From Candidatus Methanosuratincola subterraneus (GTDB lineage: Archaea; Thermoproteota; Methanomethylicia; Methanomethylicales; Methanomethylicaceae): 64,000 nt of DNA. The notes under the pieces were generated by a model. That model was not told where the DNA came from. It searched no databases and saw only the letters and a program-made list of their open reading frames with translations. The translations under genes and the position numbers were made by a program. Below are positions 26,391-35,394 of this stretch, one piece after another (positions within the stretch are counted from its first letter, which is position 1; each line of letters opens with the position of its first letter). The stretch is taken from the NCBI GenBank assembly GCA_004028775.1, contig RXGA01000001.1, positions 248,001 to 312,000 on the forward strand. The letters are read 5' to 3'.

Positions 26391-28277
26391 ATGGCATCTA
26401 ACATACAGCCAGGAGAGAAAATTATAGGAATAGACCTAGGAACAACCAACTCTGCGGCAGCCGTCTTCGAGGGCGGCAAGGCGACTGTAATACCGAGCGC
26501 TGAAGGTCCGACTGCTGCAGGGAAGATGTTCCCTTCAGTGGTTGCATTCACCAAGGACGGGCAGCTGCTCGTCGGAGAGCCTGCAAAGAGGCAGGCGGTA
26601 GCCAACCCGGAGGGGACTGTATTCGAGATAAAGAGGAAGATGGGCACCGACTACAAGGTCAATATATACGGGAAGGAATACACGCCGCAGCAGATCTCCG
26701 CCTTCATTCTGCAGAAGATAAAGAAGGATGCCGAGACATATCTCGGGACAACGATCAAGAAGGCTGTAATCACAGTGCCGGCGCACTTCAACGACAACCA
26801 GCGCCAAGCGACTAAGGACGCTGGCGAGATCGCAGGCTTCGAGGTGCTCCGGATCATAAACGAGCCTACTGCTGCGTGCTTGGCCTACGGCGTCGACAAG
26901 CTTGACAAGGAGCTCAAGATACTTGTCTTCAGCTTCGGCGGCGGCACGCACGACGTCACGATAATGGACTTCGGAAAGGGCGTATTCCAGGTGCTGTCCA
27001 CGAGCGGCGACACAGAGACTGGCGGTGCCGACATCGACAAGGCCCTCATGGATTACATCATTGACGAGTTCAGGAGGCAGACCGGTGTCGATCTCAGGGG
27101 TGACCGGATGGCAATGGCGAGGCTGAAGGAGGCTGCCGAGAGGGCAAAGATCGAGCTCTCGACGCTCCTCACAACCGACATCGATCTCCCTTTCATCTAT
27201 GCAGACGCATCTGGACCGAAGAACCTCCACATGACGATAACAAGGGCGAAGCTCGAGGAGCTTGCAGCCCCGATCGTGCAGAAGACCGAGCGCACGATCA
27301 TGAGGGCGCTCGAAGACGCGAAGCTGACGCCTTCCCAGATCGACAAGATAATCCTCATCGGGGGCACGACCAGGATGCCGCTAGTCCAGCGCTTCGTCGA
27401 GAAGATGCTGGGTAAGCCTGCCGAGCGGGGCGTGGACCCGATGGAGTGCGTAGCGATCGGGGCAGCGATACAGGGGGCTGTGCTCTCTGGCGAGGTGAAG
27501 GACATCCTGCTCCTTGACGTCACGCCGCTGTCGCTCGGCGTGGAGACCCTAGGGGGCGTCTTCACCAAGATAATCGAGAGGAACACCACCATCCCCACGA
27601 GGCGCAGCCAGATCTTCACAACTGCTGCCGACTTCCAGACTGCGGTCACAATTCACGTCCTCCAGGGAGAGCGCGCGATGGCGAAAGACAATGTCTCGCT
27701 GGGTATGTTCAACCTCGAGGGCATACCCCCGGCGCCGCGCGGCGTCCCCCAGATCGAGGTGACATTCGACATCGACGCGAACGGGATCCTCAATGTCACG
27801 GCAAAGGACTTGGGGACGAACAAGGCTGCCTCGATCAGGATAACCGCCTCGACCAAGCTATCGAAGGAGGAGAAGGAAAGGATGATCAAGGAGGCGGAGC
27901 AGTTCGCCGAGCTGGACAGGAAGAAGAAGGAGGAGGCCGAGCTCAGGAACAACGCAGACAGCCTGCTCTACACGGCGGAGAAGACAAAGAAGGACCTTGC
28001 TGACAAGCTAAAGCCTGAACAGGTGAGCAAGATCGACGCCGCTGTGGCCGCCCTCAAGGAGGCGCTTGCAGGCACTGATGTAGAGAAGATAAAGGCGAAG
28101 TCAGAAGAGCTGACAAAGATCTTGCAGGATGTTGGCACCGCCATATACCAGCAGGCTGCAGCCGAGTACCAGCGGCAGCAGGCGCAGTCAGGGGCCCAGC
28201 AGGGGCAGCAGCCTCCACAGGGAGGGCAGCAGGCGCAGGATAAGAAAGTCTACGATGCCGACTTCAAGGTCGGCTAA
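26391..28277 (+). CDS. dnaK: DnaK (Hsp70) chaperone with altered phosphate-2 motif
   Basis: Hsp70 chaperone that binds unfolded proteins in an ATP-driven cycle. The phosphate-1 motif GIDLGTTNS (Asp15), the connect-1 Glu158 in INEPTAA and the adenosine motif LIGGTTRMP are normal, and the C-terminal substrate domain and Gln-rich tail are complete. The phosphate-2 motif reads [12 protein letters not shown] instead of the usual xxDLGGGTFDV, so the first Asp (Asp199 in Hsc70) is Ser181, while the second Asp (Asp188) remains. The nucleotide codon is AGC at 26931. The gene is intact, sits in grpE-dnaK-dnaJ order and was probably acquired by archaea from bacteria. Confidence 0.95.
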   Translation: MASNIQPGEKIIGIDLGTTNSAAAVFEGGKATVIPSAEGPTAAGKMFPSVVAFTKDGQLLVGEPAKRQAVANPEGTVFEIKRKMGTDYKVNIYGKEYTPQQISAFILQKIKKDAETYLGTTIKKAVITVPAHFNDNQRQATKDAGEIAGFEVLRIINEPTAACLAYGVDKLDKELKILVFSFGGGTHDVTIMDFGKGVFQVLSTSGDTETGGADIDKALMDYIIDEFRRQTGVDLRGDRMAMARLKEAAERAKIELSTLLTTDIDLPFIYADASGPKNLHMTITRAKLEELAAPIVQKTERTIMRALEDAKLTPSQIDKIILIGGTTRMPLVQRFVEKMLGKPAERGVDPMECVAIGAAIQGAVLSGEVKDILLLDVTPLSLGVETLGGVFTKIIERNTTIPTRRSQIFTTAADFQTAVTIHVLQGERAMAKDNVSLGMFNLEGIPPAPRGVPQIEVTFDIDANGILNVTAKDLGTNKAASIRITASTKLSKEEKERMIKEAEQFAELDRKKKEEAELRNNADSLLYTAEKTKKDLADKLKPEQVSKIDAAVAALKEALAGTDVEKIKAKSEELTKILQDVGTAIYQQAAAEYQRQQAQSGAQQGQQPPQGGQQAQDKKVYDADFKVG

Positions 28278-28351
28278 CCCTTCCCCATCATTTTTAGGGA
28301 AATTGGGCAAAACGCTGAAATACCAACCCCGCAAGCTGAGGATCGGTAGAG

Positions 28352-29470
28352 ATGGCAACAAAAAGGGATTATTACGAGATTCTTGGCGTCCCCAGGGACG
28401 CGACGCCTGAGCAGATAAAGGACGCATACCGGAAGCTGGCTCTCCAGTACCATCCGGACAGGAACAAGTCCCCGGACGCTGAGGAGAAGTTCAAGGAGAT
28501 CTCTGAGGCTTATGCCGTCCTATCCGATCCTCAGAAGAGGAGCCAGTACGACATGCTCGGCAGAGCCGGGTTCAACCAGCAGTACACCCAGGAGGACATC
28601 TTCAGGGGCGCCGATTTCGAGACCATATTCAGGGACTTTGGCTTCGGAGACCTGTTCGAGATGTTCTTCGGCGGGGGCAGGGGGTATGGCGGCTTCGGGA
28701 ACAGGAGGATGAGGGGCAGCGACCTTGTCTCCGAGGTCAGGATCACCCTTGAAGAAGCCCTGAAGGGGACTGAAAAGGAGATCGAAATACCCCGGAGCGA
28801 GACGTGCAAGCAGTGCTCAGGGTCCGGGGCAGCCCCTGGCTCTTCGCCGAGGACATGCGCAAGCTGCGGCGGGACGGGTCAGGTCCAGCGCGTCCACTCG
28901 AGCGGTTTTGCAAGGTTTGTCCAGATAACCTCCTGCCCCACGTGCAAGGGATCTGGATCAATAATTGAAAAGCCATGCAGCGCCTGCAAGGGATCGGGTG
29001 TTGCCAAGGTCAGGAGGCGGATCACGGTCAGGATCCCGCCCGGGGCGGAGGACGGGATGCAGCTGAGGCTGAGGGGCGAGGGAGATGCATCCCTTAACGG
29101 TGGCGCACCCGGGGACCTCTACGTCAATGTTACGGTAATCCCGGATCCGCGTTTCAGGAGGGAAGGCCCGGATCTCTACTATGACCTCAAGATAGGCTTC
29201 CCTCAGGCCGCGCTGGGGGCCGAGGTGACCGTACCGACGCTTGAAGGTCCTGTGCAGATGGTCATCAACCCGGGGACTCAGCCTGGCACAATCCTCCGCC
29301 TCAAAGGCAAGGGTCTGCCCAAGCTCGACGGCTTCGGGAGAGGCGACCAGTTCGTCGTTGTAAACGTGACAGTCCCAGATAGGCTCACGCCGAGGCAGAG
29401 GGAGCTCCTGAAGGAGCTGGCAAAGGAATTCGAACAGCCCCTCAAGGAGAAGAGGAGGTTCGGATTTTAG
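28352..29470 (+). CDS. dnaJ: DnaJ (Hsp40) co-chaperone
   Basis: Stimulates DnaK ATPase and delivers substrates. The J domain (residues 5-70) contains the HPD motif in QYHPDRN. A Gly/Phe-rich linker ([12 protein letters not shown]) precedes four CxxCxGxG zinc repeats ([32 protein letters not shown]), followed by the two C-terminal beta domains. It is a full-length type I DnaJ of 372 aa. A 74 bp gap separates it from dnaK without a clear new promoter. Confidence 0.95.
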   Translation: MATKRDYYEILGVPRDATPEQIKDAYRKLALQYHPDRNKSPDAEEKFKEISEAYAVLSDPQKRSQYDMLGRAGFNQQYTQEDIFRGADFETIFRDFGFGDLFEMFFGGGRGYGGFGNRRMRGSDLVSEVRITLEEALKGTEKEIEIPRSETCKQCSGSGAAPGSSPRTCASCGGTGQVQRVHSSGFARFVQITSCPTCKGSGSIIEKPCSACKGSGVAKVRRRITVRIPPGAEDGMQLRLRGEGDASLNGGAPGDLYVNVTVIPDPRFRREGPDLYYDLKIGFPQAALGAEVTVPTLEGPVQMVINPGTQPGTILRLKGKGLPKLDGFGRGDQFVVVNVTVPDRLTPRQRELLKELAKEFEQPLKEKRRFGF

Positions 29471-29552
29471 CACCGCCTGGATCAAACCGTGCCATTCGAA
29501 AAGGTGCAATGCTTTAATACCACCTTGATGGAATTTATCGGGTCTGATCAGC

Positions 29553-30272
29553 ATGCCTGATAGCATACTTTACTGGAAGGGGTGCATGTCGCGCCTCAGG
29601 ACGAAGAGCATCTCTGATTCGACTATGGAACTTTTCCGAAGGATGGGAGTCGAATTCAAGACCCTCGGGGAAAGCGAAGGTTGCTGCGGCTCTGTGCTGC
29701 TCAGGACTGGGCAGATCGAGGCTGCAAAGAAGGTGGCCGAGTCAACCATAGACCGGATCTCTTCAGCCGGTTTCAAGGAGGTTGTTACCGCTTGCCCGGG
29801 CTGCTTCAGGACCATGGCCTCGGAATACCCGATCATTGCAGGCCAAGTCCCATTCCGGGTCCGCCACATATCCCAGTTTTTGATAGAGAGGAGATCTTCA
29901 CTCGAGGGCAAGTTCCGCAGAACCGATGTGAAGGCTTGCTACCATGATCCGTGCCACCTAGGGAGGCACATGGGCGTGTATGAGGAGCCCAGGGATCTCA
30001 TCAGGATGGTGCCCGGGGTTGAACTGGCCGAGATGAGGGACAACCGGTCTAAGGCGCTCTGCTGCGGATCAGGCGGGGGCGTCCGATCGGCATACCATGA
30101 GCTCTCGAGGGAGGTCGCCAGGAGCGTAGCCGGCGGTCAGGTTCCTGACGGCGTCAAGCTATTGATAACTGCGTGCCCATTCTGCAACTACAACTTCAAG
30201 GATGCCTGTTCAGGGCAGCAGATCAGGGTGGTGGACCTGCCTGAACTGCTCCTTTCTGCTTGGAGGGGATGA
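29553..30272 (+). CDS. LutA/HdrB-like CCG-domain Fe-S protein
   Basis: A 239 aa protein with two cysteine-rich CCG domains: YWKGCMSRLR...GCCGS and YHDPCHLGRH...LCCGSGG, plus TACPGC and TACPFC. This matches LutA-type subunits and HdrB-like noncubane cluster proteins. Together with the next gene (LutB-like) it forms the core of a lactate or other 2-hydroxyacid oxidising complex, or an unknown heterodisulfide-type complex. No LutC follows; the LUD domain is fused into the next gene. Start at ATG 29553. Confidence 0.82.
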   Translation: MPDSILYWKGCMSRLRTKSISDSTMELFRRMGVEFKTLGESEGCCGSVLLRTGQIEAAKKVAESTIDRISSAGFKEVVTACPGCFRTMASEYPIIAGQVPFRVRHISQFLIERRSSLEGKFRRTDVKACYHDPCHLGRHMGVYEEPRDLIRMVPGVELAEMRDNRSKALCCGSGGGVRSAYHELSREVARSVAGGQVPDGVKLLITACPFCNYNFKDACSGQQIRVVDLPELLLSAWRG

Positions 30273-30277
30273 TTGGG

Positions 30278-31570
30278 ATGGGGAGCGATGACTGGCTGGC
30301 TTTCAAGCGTGAAGAGTTCAAGAGGTGGATGGAGGACGAGAGGCGTAGGACTGGGCTAAGCCGGGCGGTCGCTGCTTACACGTCCGCCAAGGCGAAAGCG
30401 CTCTCCCGCCTGCCTGAGCTCGAGGAGATTCGCAGGGAAGTCCGGAAGATCAAGGAACGATCAATACAACAAATGGACGAGCTCGTGAAGATCACAATGG
30501 ACTCCGTGAGGGAAGTCAAGGGCGAGGCGTACCTCGCGAGGGACGCCGAGGAGGCCAGGGAGATTGTTTCGGACCTTACCGGAAACGGGAAGCTAGTCGT
30601 CAAGTCAAAGTCGCTGACAGGGGACGAGATCGGTATAAACGAGGCCCTCGAGGAGAGGGGAAACAGTGTGTACGAGACCGACCTTGGCGAGTTCATAATA
30701 CAGCTGAGGAAGGAGAAGCCCACCCACATAATAAACCCGTCAGTGCACGTCCCGAGGGAAGAGGTCGCGAAGACCTTCTCAGAGCTCTTGGGAAGGCCGG
30801 TAAGCTCTGAAATACCAGCCCTTGTAGGGATCGCGAGGGATTACCTGAGGGAGAAGTTCTGCCATGCTGATGTCGGGATCACCGGGGCAAATGTGGTTTC
30901 TGCCAAGACGGGCACGATCTTCATTGTAGAGAACGAAGGCAACGCAAGGTTCGTCAGCAATGCGCCGCCGAAGCACATATGCCTAACTGGGATAGAGAAG
31001 ATTGTCCCGACCCTCTCTGACGCCTTCAAGGTGCTCCAGGTGCTGCCGCCGTATGCCACAGGCGTGTTCATGTCCGCTTATGTTTCCATGATAACGGGTC
31101 CGAGCAAGACAGCGGACATCGAGAAGACGATAGTCTACGGCGCCCATGGCCCGAAGGAGCTCCACTTGGTCCTACTCGACAATGGTCGCAGTAGGATGGC
31201 CGAGGACGAGGCATTCCGAGAGGCCCTCTACTGCATCCGCTGCGGGGGCTGTATGTACGAGTGCCCAGTGTACCGGATTATCGGGGGGTCATTCGGAAAC
31301 AACTACTTCGGGGGGATCGGGTTGATATGGAGCGCGTTCACTACTGGCGACGAAAAAGTAGCTGCCGCAGTGGACGCCTGCACCAAGTGCGGGAGGTGCA
31401 AGGAGGTCTGCCCGCTCGAGATTGACACGCCCCGCATGGTCGAAAGGCTGAAGCAAAGCCTCGTCAAGGGGGGCTTTGTGCAGCCAAAACACGCGGAAAT
31501 AATGGAGAGCATACTTAAAAAGGGGAACCCTTTCAACGAGGATGAAAGGGAGGATCGATCTAGAGGCTAA
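30278..31570 (+). CDS. LutB/LldF-like LUD-domain ferredoxin protein
   Basis: Iron-sulfur protein of lactate-utilisation type. The N-terminal three quarters are a LUD domain (about residues 60-300, with FIVENEGNARFVSNAPPKH). Two [4Fe-4S] motifs follow (CIRCGGCMYECPVY and CTKCGRCKEVCPLE). The C-terminal DUF3390-type tail of bacterial LutB is absent or short. Starts at 30269 (overlapping the previous stop) and 30278 are both possible; the GGAGGGG sequence is best spaced for 30278. Its end overlaps the convergent cdvB gene by 4 bp. Confidence 0.83.
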   Translation: MGSDDWLAFKREEFKRWMEDERRRTGLSRAVAAYTSAKAKALSRLPELEEIRREVRKIKERSIQQMDELVKITMDSVREVKGEAYLARDAEEAREIVSDLTGNGKLVVKSKSLTGDEIGINEALEERGNSVYETDLGEFIIQLRKEKPTHIINPSVHVPREEVAKTFSELLGRPVSSEIPALVGIARDYLREKFCHADVGITGANVVSAKTGTIFIVENEGNARFVSNAPPKHICLTGIEKIVPTLSDAFKVLQVLPPYATGVFMSAYVSMITGPSKTADIEKTIVYGAHGPKELHLVLLDNGRSRMAEDEAFREALYCIRCGGCMYECPVYRIIGGSFGNNYFGGIGLIWSAFTTGDEKVAAAVDACTKCGRCKEVCPLEIDTPRMVERLKQSLVKGGFVQPKHAEIMESILKKGNPFNEDEREDRSRG

Positions 31571-32205
31571 ACGAGTCCGTCCCAGCATCCATCCCTTTCC
31601 CTCAAACCTCCTTTCTTGTCAAACTCGGGGATCTTGGGGAGCGTACGTTCGAGCTCGGACTCGGCCCTCATCTGCGCCTCCTGCATTATCTCCTCTGACC
31701 CCTCCATGGCAGCCACGCCGCCTCCGACCGCCTCCGTGGAAGCGGCATTTACCATCAGCTCGTCCATTATCTCATTAAGCCTTGAGAACGCCTCTCCCGA
31801 TTCAGACATTATTGTCGGGACGCTACCGCAGACAAGGTCGAGCGAGGCCCTGGCAACCGAGATGTCTCTTGCGAAATCCCCATACTCCTTGACCGTCCTG
31901 AGCCTTATCGCTATCTGCTCGAGCGCAAGGGAAGCCGCGGTCATTGCCTTGATGAGCTTCCTAACCTCGCCGAGCTCGTTCGCATACATCTTTGCCCTCC
32001 TGAGGTCCCTGTTCTGGTAGTGCTGGACGACCCTCTCGAACAAGACTCTGTCATAATTCCTTATCCTCGAGAGTTTTATGTTCAGGGCGATCTGCTGCTG
32101 CGTCAGGATCCTTATTGCCTCTTCAATCATCGGGCGTATGGGCCCCTTGATTTTTGTTTTAGGCGCACCAAAGCCGCTCTTTCTTAGCAGGCCCATCTGC
32201 CTCAT
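31567..32205 (-). CDS. cdvB: ESCRT-III (CdvB/Snf7 family) cell division protein
   Basis: Archaeal ESCRT-III subunit that polymerises on membranes during cell division in TACK archaea. The protein is mainly charged helices: helix 1 is basic (RILTQQQIALNIKLSRIRNY), helices 2-4 contain QNRDLRRAKMYANELGEVRK, and the C-terminus is acidic. Near the end, LPKIPEF resembles the MIM2 motif that binds the CdvC ATPase, although no CdvA or CdvC gene lies next to it. I chose the ATG at 32205 because a TATA element at 32224-32238 predicts transcription start close to it; the frame extends 29 codons upstream. Confidence 0.82.
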   Translation of the reverse strand: MRQMGLLRKSGFGAPKTKIKGPIRPMIEEAIRILTQQQIALNIKLSRIRNYDRVLFERVVQHYQNRDLRRAKMYANELGEVRKLIKAMTAASLALEQIAIRLRTVKEYGDFARDISVARASLDLVCGSVPTIMSESGEAFSRLNEIMDELMVNAASTEAVGGGVAAMEGSEEIMQEAQMRAESELERTLPKIPEFDKKGGLRERDGCWDGLV

Positions 32206-32223
32206 CGTAGATAATTTTTCATT

Positions 32224-32238
32224 CTTATAGTATAAAAG
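32224..32238 (-). promoter_or_regulatory. Box A of cdvB
   Basis: On the minus strand the sequence reads CTTTTATACTATAAG, ending about 20 bp before the ATG at 32205, so the message is nearly leaderless. Confidence 0.45.
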
Positions 32239-32316
32239 CTTCGCAGCGGCTCCGCAAGGAAGAATGCGAATAGTACATATACCCCTGCGCACAACTAATT
32301 CCAGAGGTCAACGGCG

Positions 32317-33000
32317 ATGCTTGGCTCCGGGCACATCGGTTTCTGGTTAGGGCAGAGGAGCGAGAAAGAGGCAATTTCTGCCTGCGAGAAGCACCTGGAA
32401 AAGATATTCGCGATCGTTAACAAGTTCAAGCTATTCATAGACGCTTACTTGAAAGGCGACCTGGAGAAGGCGAAGGCCTTGTCCATCGAGATCATCTCTC
32501 TTGAGAGGGAAGCCGACAAGGTAAAGGAGGATATAATCAACGATCTTATGAAATCATCGCTCCATCCGATGGACCAGGATGAAATAATACGCCTAGTGAT
32601 GACTTCTGACGACATTGCAGCCCATGTAAAGTCAGCAACTAGGAAGATCCAATATACCCACCCGAAGGACATACCTGATGAAGTGAAGTTCAGGATCCAA
32701 GAATTGGTGGGGGTCCTGCTCGAGGAAGCGGTGAGCCTGATGGACACGATCCAATCGCTCCTGAAGAGGGACGGCGGAGTTGTCTCGAAGGCAGAGAAGA
32801 CCGAGCGACTCGAGGAGAAGATCGATGACCTCCGTGTCGACCTCATTGCGAAGATCCTCATCTGGGGAGACTCTGCTGAGCATGTGAGCGACTGGCTCAT
32901 GATAAAAGAGGTCGTGGAGAACATAGAGTCAGCGTCTGACCGCATGGAAGATACCGCGGATCTCATAAGGACTATTGCAGTCCTCAGGAGCCGGGGCTGA
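32317..33000 (+). CDS. DUF47/PhoU-like phosphate transport accessory protein
   Basis: An all-helical PhoU-fold protein (227 aa) of the DUF47/Pit-accessory family, which commonly regulates low-affinity PiT phosphate transporters. Typical segments are EISLEREADKVKEDIINDL and LEEKIDDLRVDLIAKILIWG, with conserved acidic residues that bind metal clusters in PhoU homologues. AGAGGT lies nine bases before the ATG. The PiT transporter gene is only 770 bp downstream on the opposite strand, so a regulatory pair split across strands is likely. Confidence 0.87.
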   Translation: MLGSGHIGFWLGQRSEKEAISACEKHLEKIFAIVNKFKLFIDAYLKGDLEKAKALSIEIISLEREADKVKEDIINDLMKSSLHPMDQDEIIRLVMTSDDIAAHVKSATRKIQYTHPKDIPDEVKFRIQELVGVLLEEAVSLMDTIQSLLKRDGGVVSKAEKTERLEEKIDDLRVDLIAKILIWGDSAEHVSDWLMIKEVVENIESASDRMEDTADLIRTIAVLRSRG

Positions 33001-33081
33001 AGAAATCAATGCATGGTGCAATTAAAAATAAAATCAACCCATTCTGTTTTTCATCATTAATGAGTTGCCGAATGCATCTGC

Positions 33082-33531
33082 TTATCCTCTCAGGTTTATC
33101 CTTCTCTTGACTAGGGTCCAGTAGCTGTAAAATGCCAACCAAGCAACGGTCACAGGCAAGATGATGGCATACCAAGGTGCGTAATCGTTCATTTGACTTG
33201 CAGTCAAAAGGGCACCAACATTCAGCAAAACACAGGCTATCAGATTCAAATAAAATGACCTTCTTTGCGCTGATCGCAGCCTATGGTATTTTGCCGCTCT
33301 CTCAATTGTGGTGAGTGCCGCGTACCCCCTTTCGGTCAGGTAATAACAACCTTCTCCGTTTACTGCTATCAAATCATCCAGCTTCTTGAGGTGGAAGTCC
33401 AAGAGGCCGCTGCTGCTGATTTTCAGCTTCCGCTTTAGGTCGGCGAAGCGCAATGGTTTTTCTGCCAGTGCCTTCACAATTTCGATTCTTATTGGATGCG
33501 ACACAGCCTCAAACAGCGTGTCTGAACTCAT
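33082..33531 (-). CDS. ArsR-like winged-helix regulator with two membrane helices
   Basis: The N-terminal 80 residues are an ArsR-type winged helix (LFEAVSHPIRIEIVKALAEKP, recognition helix near SSSGLLDFHLKKL). Two hydrophobic helices follow (LNLIACVLLNVGALLTASQ and AIILPVTVAWLAFYSYW). It is probably a membrane-bound transcription factor. A perfect 6-bp dyad (TCAACC, 6 bp, GGTTGA) overlaps its own promoter at 33546-33563, consistent with autoregulation. It lies between DUF47 and PiT and may control phosphate uptake, which is an inference from position only. Confidence 0.75.
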   Translation of the reverse strand: MSSDTLFEAVSHPIRIEIVKALAEKPLRFADLKRKLKISSSGLLDFHLKKLDDLIAVNGEGCYYLTERGYAALTTIERAAKYHRLRSAQRRSFYLNLIACVLLNVGALLTASQMNDYAPWYAIILPVTVAWLAFYSYWTLVKRRINLRG

Positions 33532-33545
33532 GCCCGATCAACCAA

Positions 33546-33563
33546 TCAACCATTTGCGGTTGA
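33546..33563. promoter_or_regulatory. Inverted repeat in the arsR-like promoter (operator candidate)
   Basis: TCAACC-N6-GGTTGA lies between the TATA-like ACTATATTTTT (minus strand, about 33562-33575) and the start codon at 33531. Such a position is typical of repressor sites. Binding is not shown. Confidence 0.4.
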
Positions 33564-33608
33564 AAAATATAGTTCTATCATCCTTGACTGAACTGTCTGG
33601 CATTTCAG

Positions 33609-33635
33609 ACCGCCAATTTTTTATTTATTGGCGGT
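33609..33635. repeat. Perfect 9-bp inverted repeat between PiT and arsR-like genes
   Basis: ACCGCCAAT and ATTGGCGGT are separated by nine A/T bases. It could be a terminator hairpin for PiT on the minus strand or a distal operator of the ArsR-like protein. Confidence 0.45.
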
Positions 33636-33769
33636 TCCTGAAGTTGGACCAAAATATAAAGAACCTGATACCAACAAACGTGAAAATCTGCAACCACTCA
33701 GTGATAAAGCCAATCCAGCCTTCGGCGCCGAAAAGATCAACCGAAGCAATGTGCTTTTTTACGTATGGC

Positions 33770-34780
33770 TCAAACCACGAGCATTTTTAGCAGGTAGACA
33801 ACAGCCCCGCTCAACAGAATATTCGCTGGGACTGTGATCAGCCAGTAAGAGATCAGGTAGACTGATGTGTTCTTGCTCAATTTTTTCTTTGCCGCGATGC
33901 TGGCGCCCAAGATTGCCCCGACGGCAGCGTAAGAGGTGGATATTGGTAGCCCGTAGCCGAACAGAATGTAAGGCACCGTCGTAAAGAGGTAAACCACCAT
34001 TGCATTCGAAAGGCTGGCCGCGAGCCCTGTGGGGAGATCGAGCCTAGTGACTCTGAACGCCAAGGTCCTGATCACCTTCGGACCGAAGAGGACTGCACCC
34101 AATATTATGCCAATTGTCCCAAAGACGGCTAGCTCGACCATTGCCAGCGAATCCGGAATATGCCCCATCTGCGAGGCTATGGTTACGTAGACCCCGGTCG
34201 CATTGGCAACGTCGTTCGCGCCGAAAGAATAAGCGCTGAAGCAGAGCGACCCGATCAGGAGGTAGCTAAAGAATTTCTGAATTTTCGCCTCTTCGTTTCT
34301 GTCCGCATAACTGTCGATCATCTTGAAGAGCAAATAGGCAAGCGCAAGGCTACAGAGCGGAGAGGCGATCCAGCTGAGCACTATGGTCCCCAGTACGCCT
34401 AAATTTATGCCGCCGAGTCCGAACTCCACGAGGCCGTACCCGATGACTGCGCAGATGATCGAGTGTGTCGTCGAAATGGCCATCCCTCTCATCGTCGCTG
34501 CAAAGATCCATATGTTCGCAGACAGTATTATCGCGAAAGCGCCCACAATGTCGATCTCTGGCACAATCCCTTTGCCTATCGTCTTCATGACCATTGATCC
34601 TTGGAGGACTGCCCCTAGAAAGACAAAAATGCTAAAGAACACTAGGGCCCTCTTCAGCGTCAAGACTCCTGAACCGATGGCTGCACTCGTGGGATTTGCG
34701 GCGTCGTTCCCTCCGAGGTTCATGGACATCACAAAGGCGAGGAGAAGTCCAAGCGCTAGCAGGATAATTGAGATGTCCAT
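33770..34780 (-). CDS. PiT-family inorganic phosphate transporter
   Basis: Membrane symporter for phosphate. The two inverted PiT signatures are both present: GGNDAANPTSAAIGSG near the N-terminus and GANDVANATGVYV in the second half, within about ten membrane helices. I chose the ATG at 34780 (MDISIILL), preceded by CAGGGTGG; the frame is open 17 codons further. At 336 aa it is a compact PiT without the large central loop. The DUF47 protein nearby is the usual partner. Confidence 0.9.
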   Translation of the reverse strand: MDISIILLALGLLLAFVMSMNLGGNDAANPTSAAIGSGVLTLKRALVFFSIFVFLGAVLQGSMVMKTIGKGIVPEIDIVGAFAIILSANIWIFAATMRGMAISTTHSIICAVIGYGLVEFGLGGINLGVLGTIVLSWIASPLCSLALAYLLFKMIDSYADRNEEAKIQKFFSYLLIGSLCFSAYSFGANDVANATGVYVTIASQMGHIPDSLAMVELAVFGTIGIILGAVLFGPKVIRTLAFRVTRLDLPTGLAASLSNAMVVYLFTTVPYILFGYGLPISTSYAAVGAILGASIAAKKKLSKNTSVYLISYWLITVPANILLSGAVVYLLKMLVV

Positions 34781-34903
34781 GCAACCACCCTGAACCGGAT
34801 GTACTGCTTGACGTCTAAAGCTATGATCCATTAAAAAGATTTCTTAAGGCGTTTTTTCGGTGCCCGATCGGATTGCAACAACAGCAACAACAAAAAAAGG
34901 AAA

Positions 34904-34929
34904 GCTCAATGGTGGGAACCGTATTGAGC
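34904..34929. repeat. 7-bp inverted repeat in the PiT/HTH intergenic region
   Basis: GCTCAAT and ATTGAGC flank a 12-base loop. The surrounding 34781-35067 stretch carries the PiT promoter (TTTTTAATGG on the minus strand near 34830) and a CAACA-rich tract; I see no gene in it. Confidence 0.3.
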
Positions 34930-35067
34930 CCTCCAAGCGCCGATAATGACTCCCTGTCTGGATAAAATAAGTTATTCTGGAATTGAATTCAGATTTGGGA
35001 TTGGTAAAAAAATTGGATGAATCAGGTTCTGATTTAGTAGTTCAATTCCTTGGCAACACCCTATCTT

Positions 35068-35316
35068 TCATTCCTTTTCCTCTTGAACAATCAATGTCTC
35101 AAAGATCTTCTTGATTATCGGTTCGTCTTCAGAAAGCCGGTGGTCGCTTGCCCCGCCTTCAATTGCGATCAGATCTGACTCGCTTATTCCCGTCCTTGCA
35201 GAAAGCTCCTCGATCGTCATCCCTTTGCTGTACCTGAGCGTCCTGAGCATTAGCCCTGGCTGGCCGCTCTTCCTGTATACTGCGATAAAATCTTCCCAGG
35301 TAGCCTTGAAAACCAT
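35068..35316 (-). CDS. Small helix-turn-helix protein
   Basis: An 82 aa protein whose central part (KGMTIEELSARTGISESDLIAIEGG) is a clear XRE-type helix-turn-helix. The N-terminal 25 residues and an acidic C-terminal helix flank it. It is probably a small DNA-binding regulator. It is alone on the minus strand between PiT and the HD gene, and no toxin-like partner is visible, so an antitoxin role is not supported. Confidence 0.7.
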   Translation of the reverse strand: MVFKATWEDFIAVYRKSGQPGLMLRTLRYSKGMTIEELSARTGISESDLIAIEGGASDHRLSEDEPIIKKIFETLIVQEEKE

Positions 35317-35394
35317 TTAACACACCATATATCATTGCGTTGCCCTGCAAAAAAGCCTTCCCCCTGCGGATTGGCCATGCAGCCCAGCGAAGGA

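Noticed and set aside
33386-33790. 134-codon plus-strand frame across the ArsR-like promoter
   Set aside because: It runs antisense through the winged-helix coding region, its promoter dyad and the start of the PiT tail; no ribosome site and no recognisable fold.
35068-35316. Antitoxin of a toxin-antitoxin pair
   Set aside because: The helix-turn-helix protein has no adjacent small toxin-like gene; neighbours are a phosphate transporter and an HD protein with separate signals.
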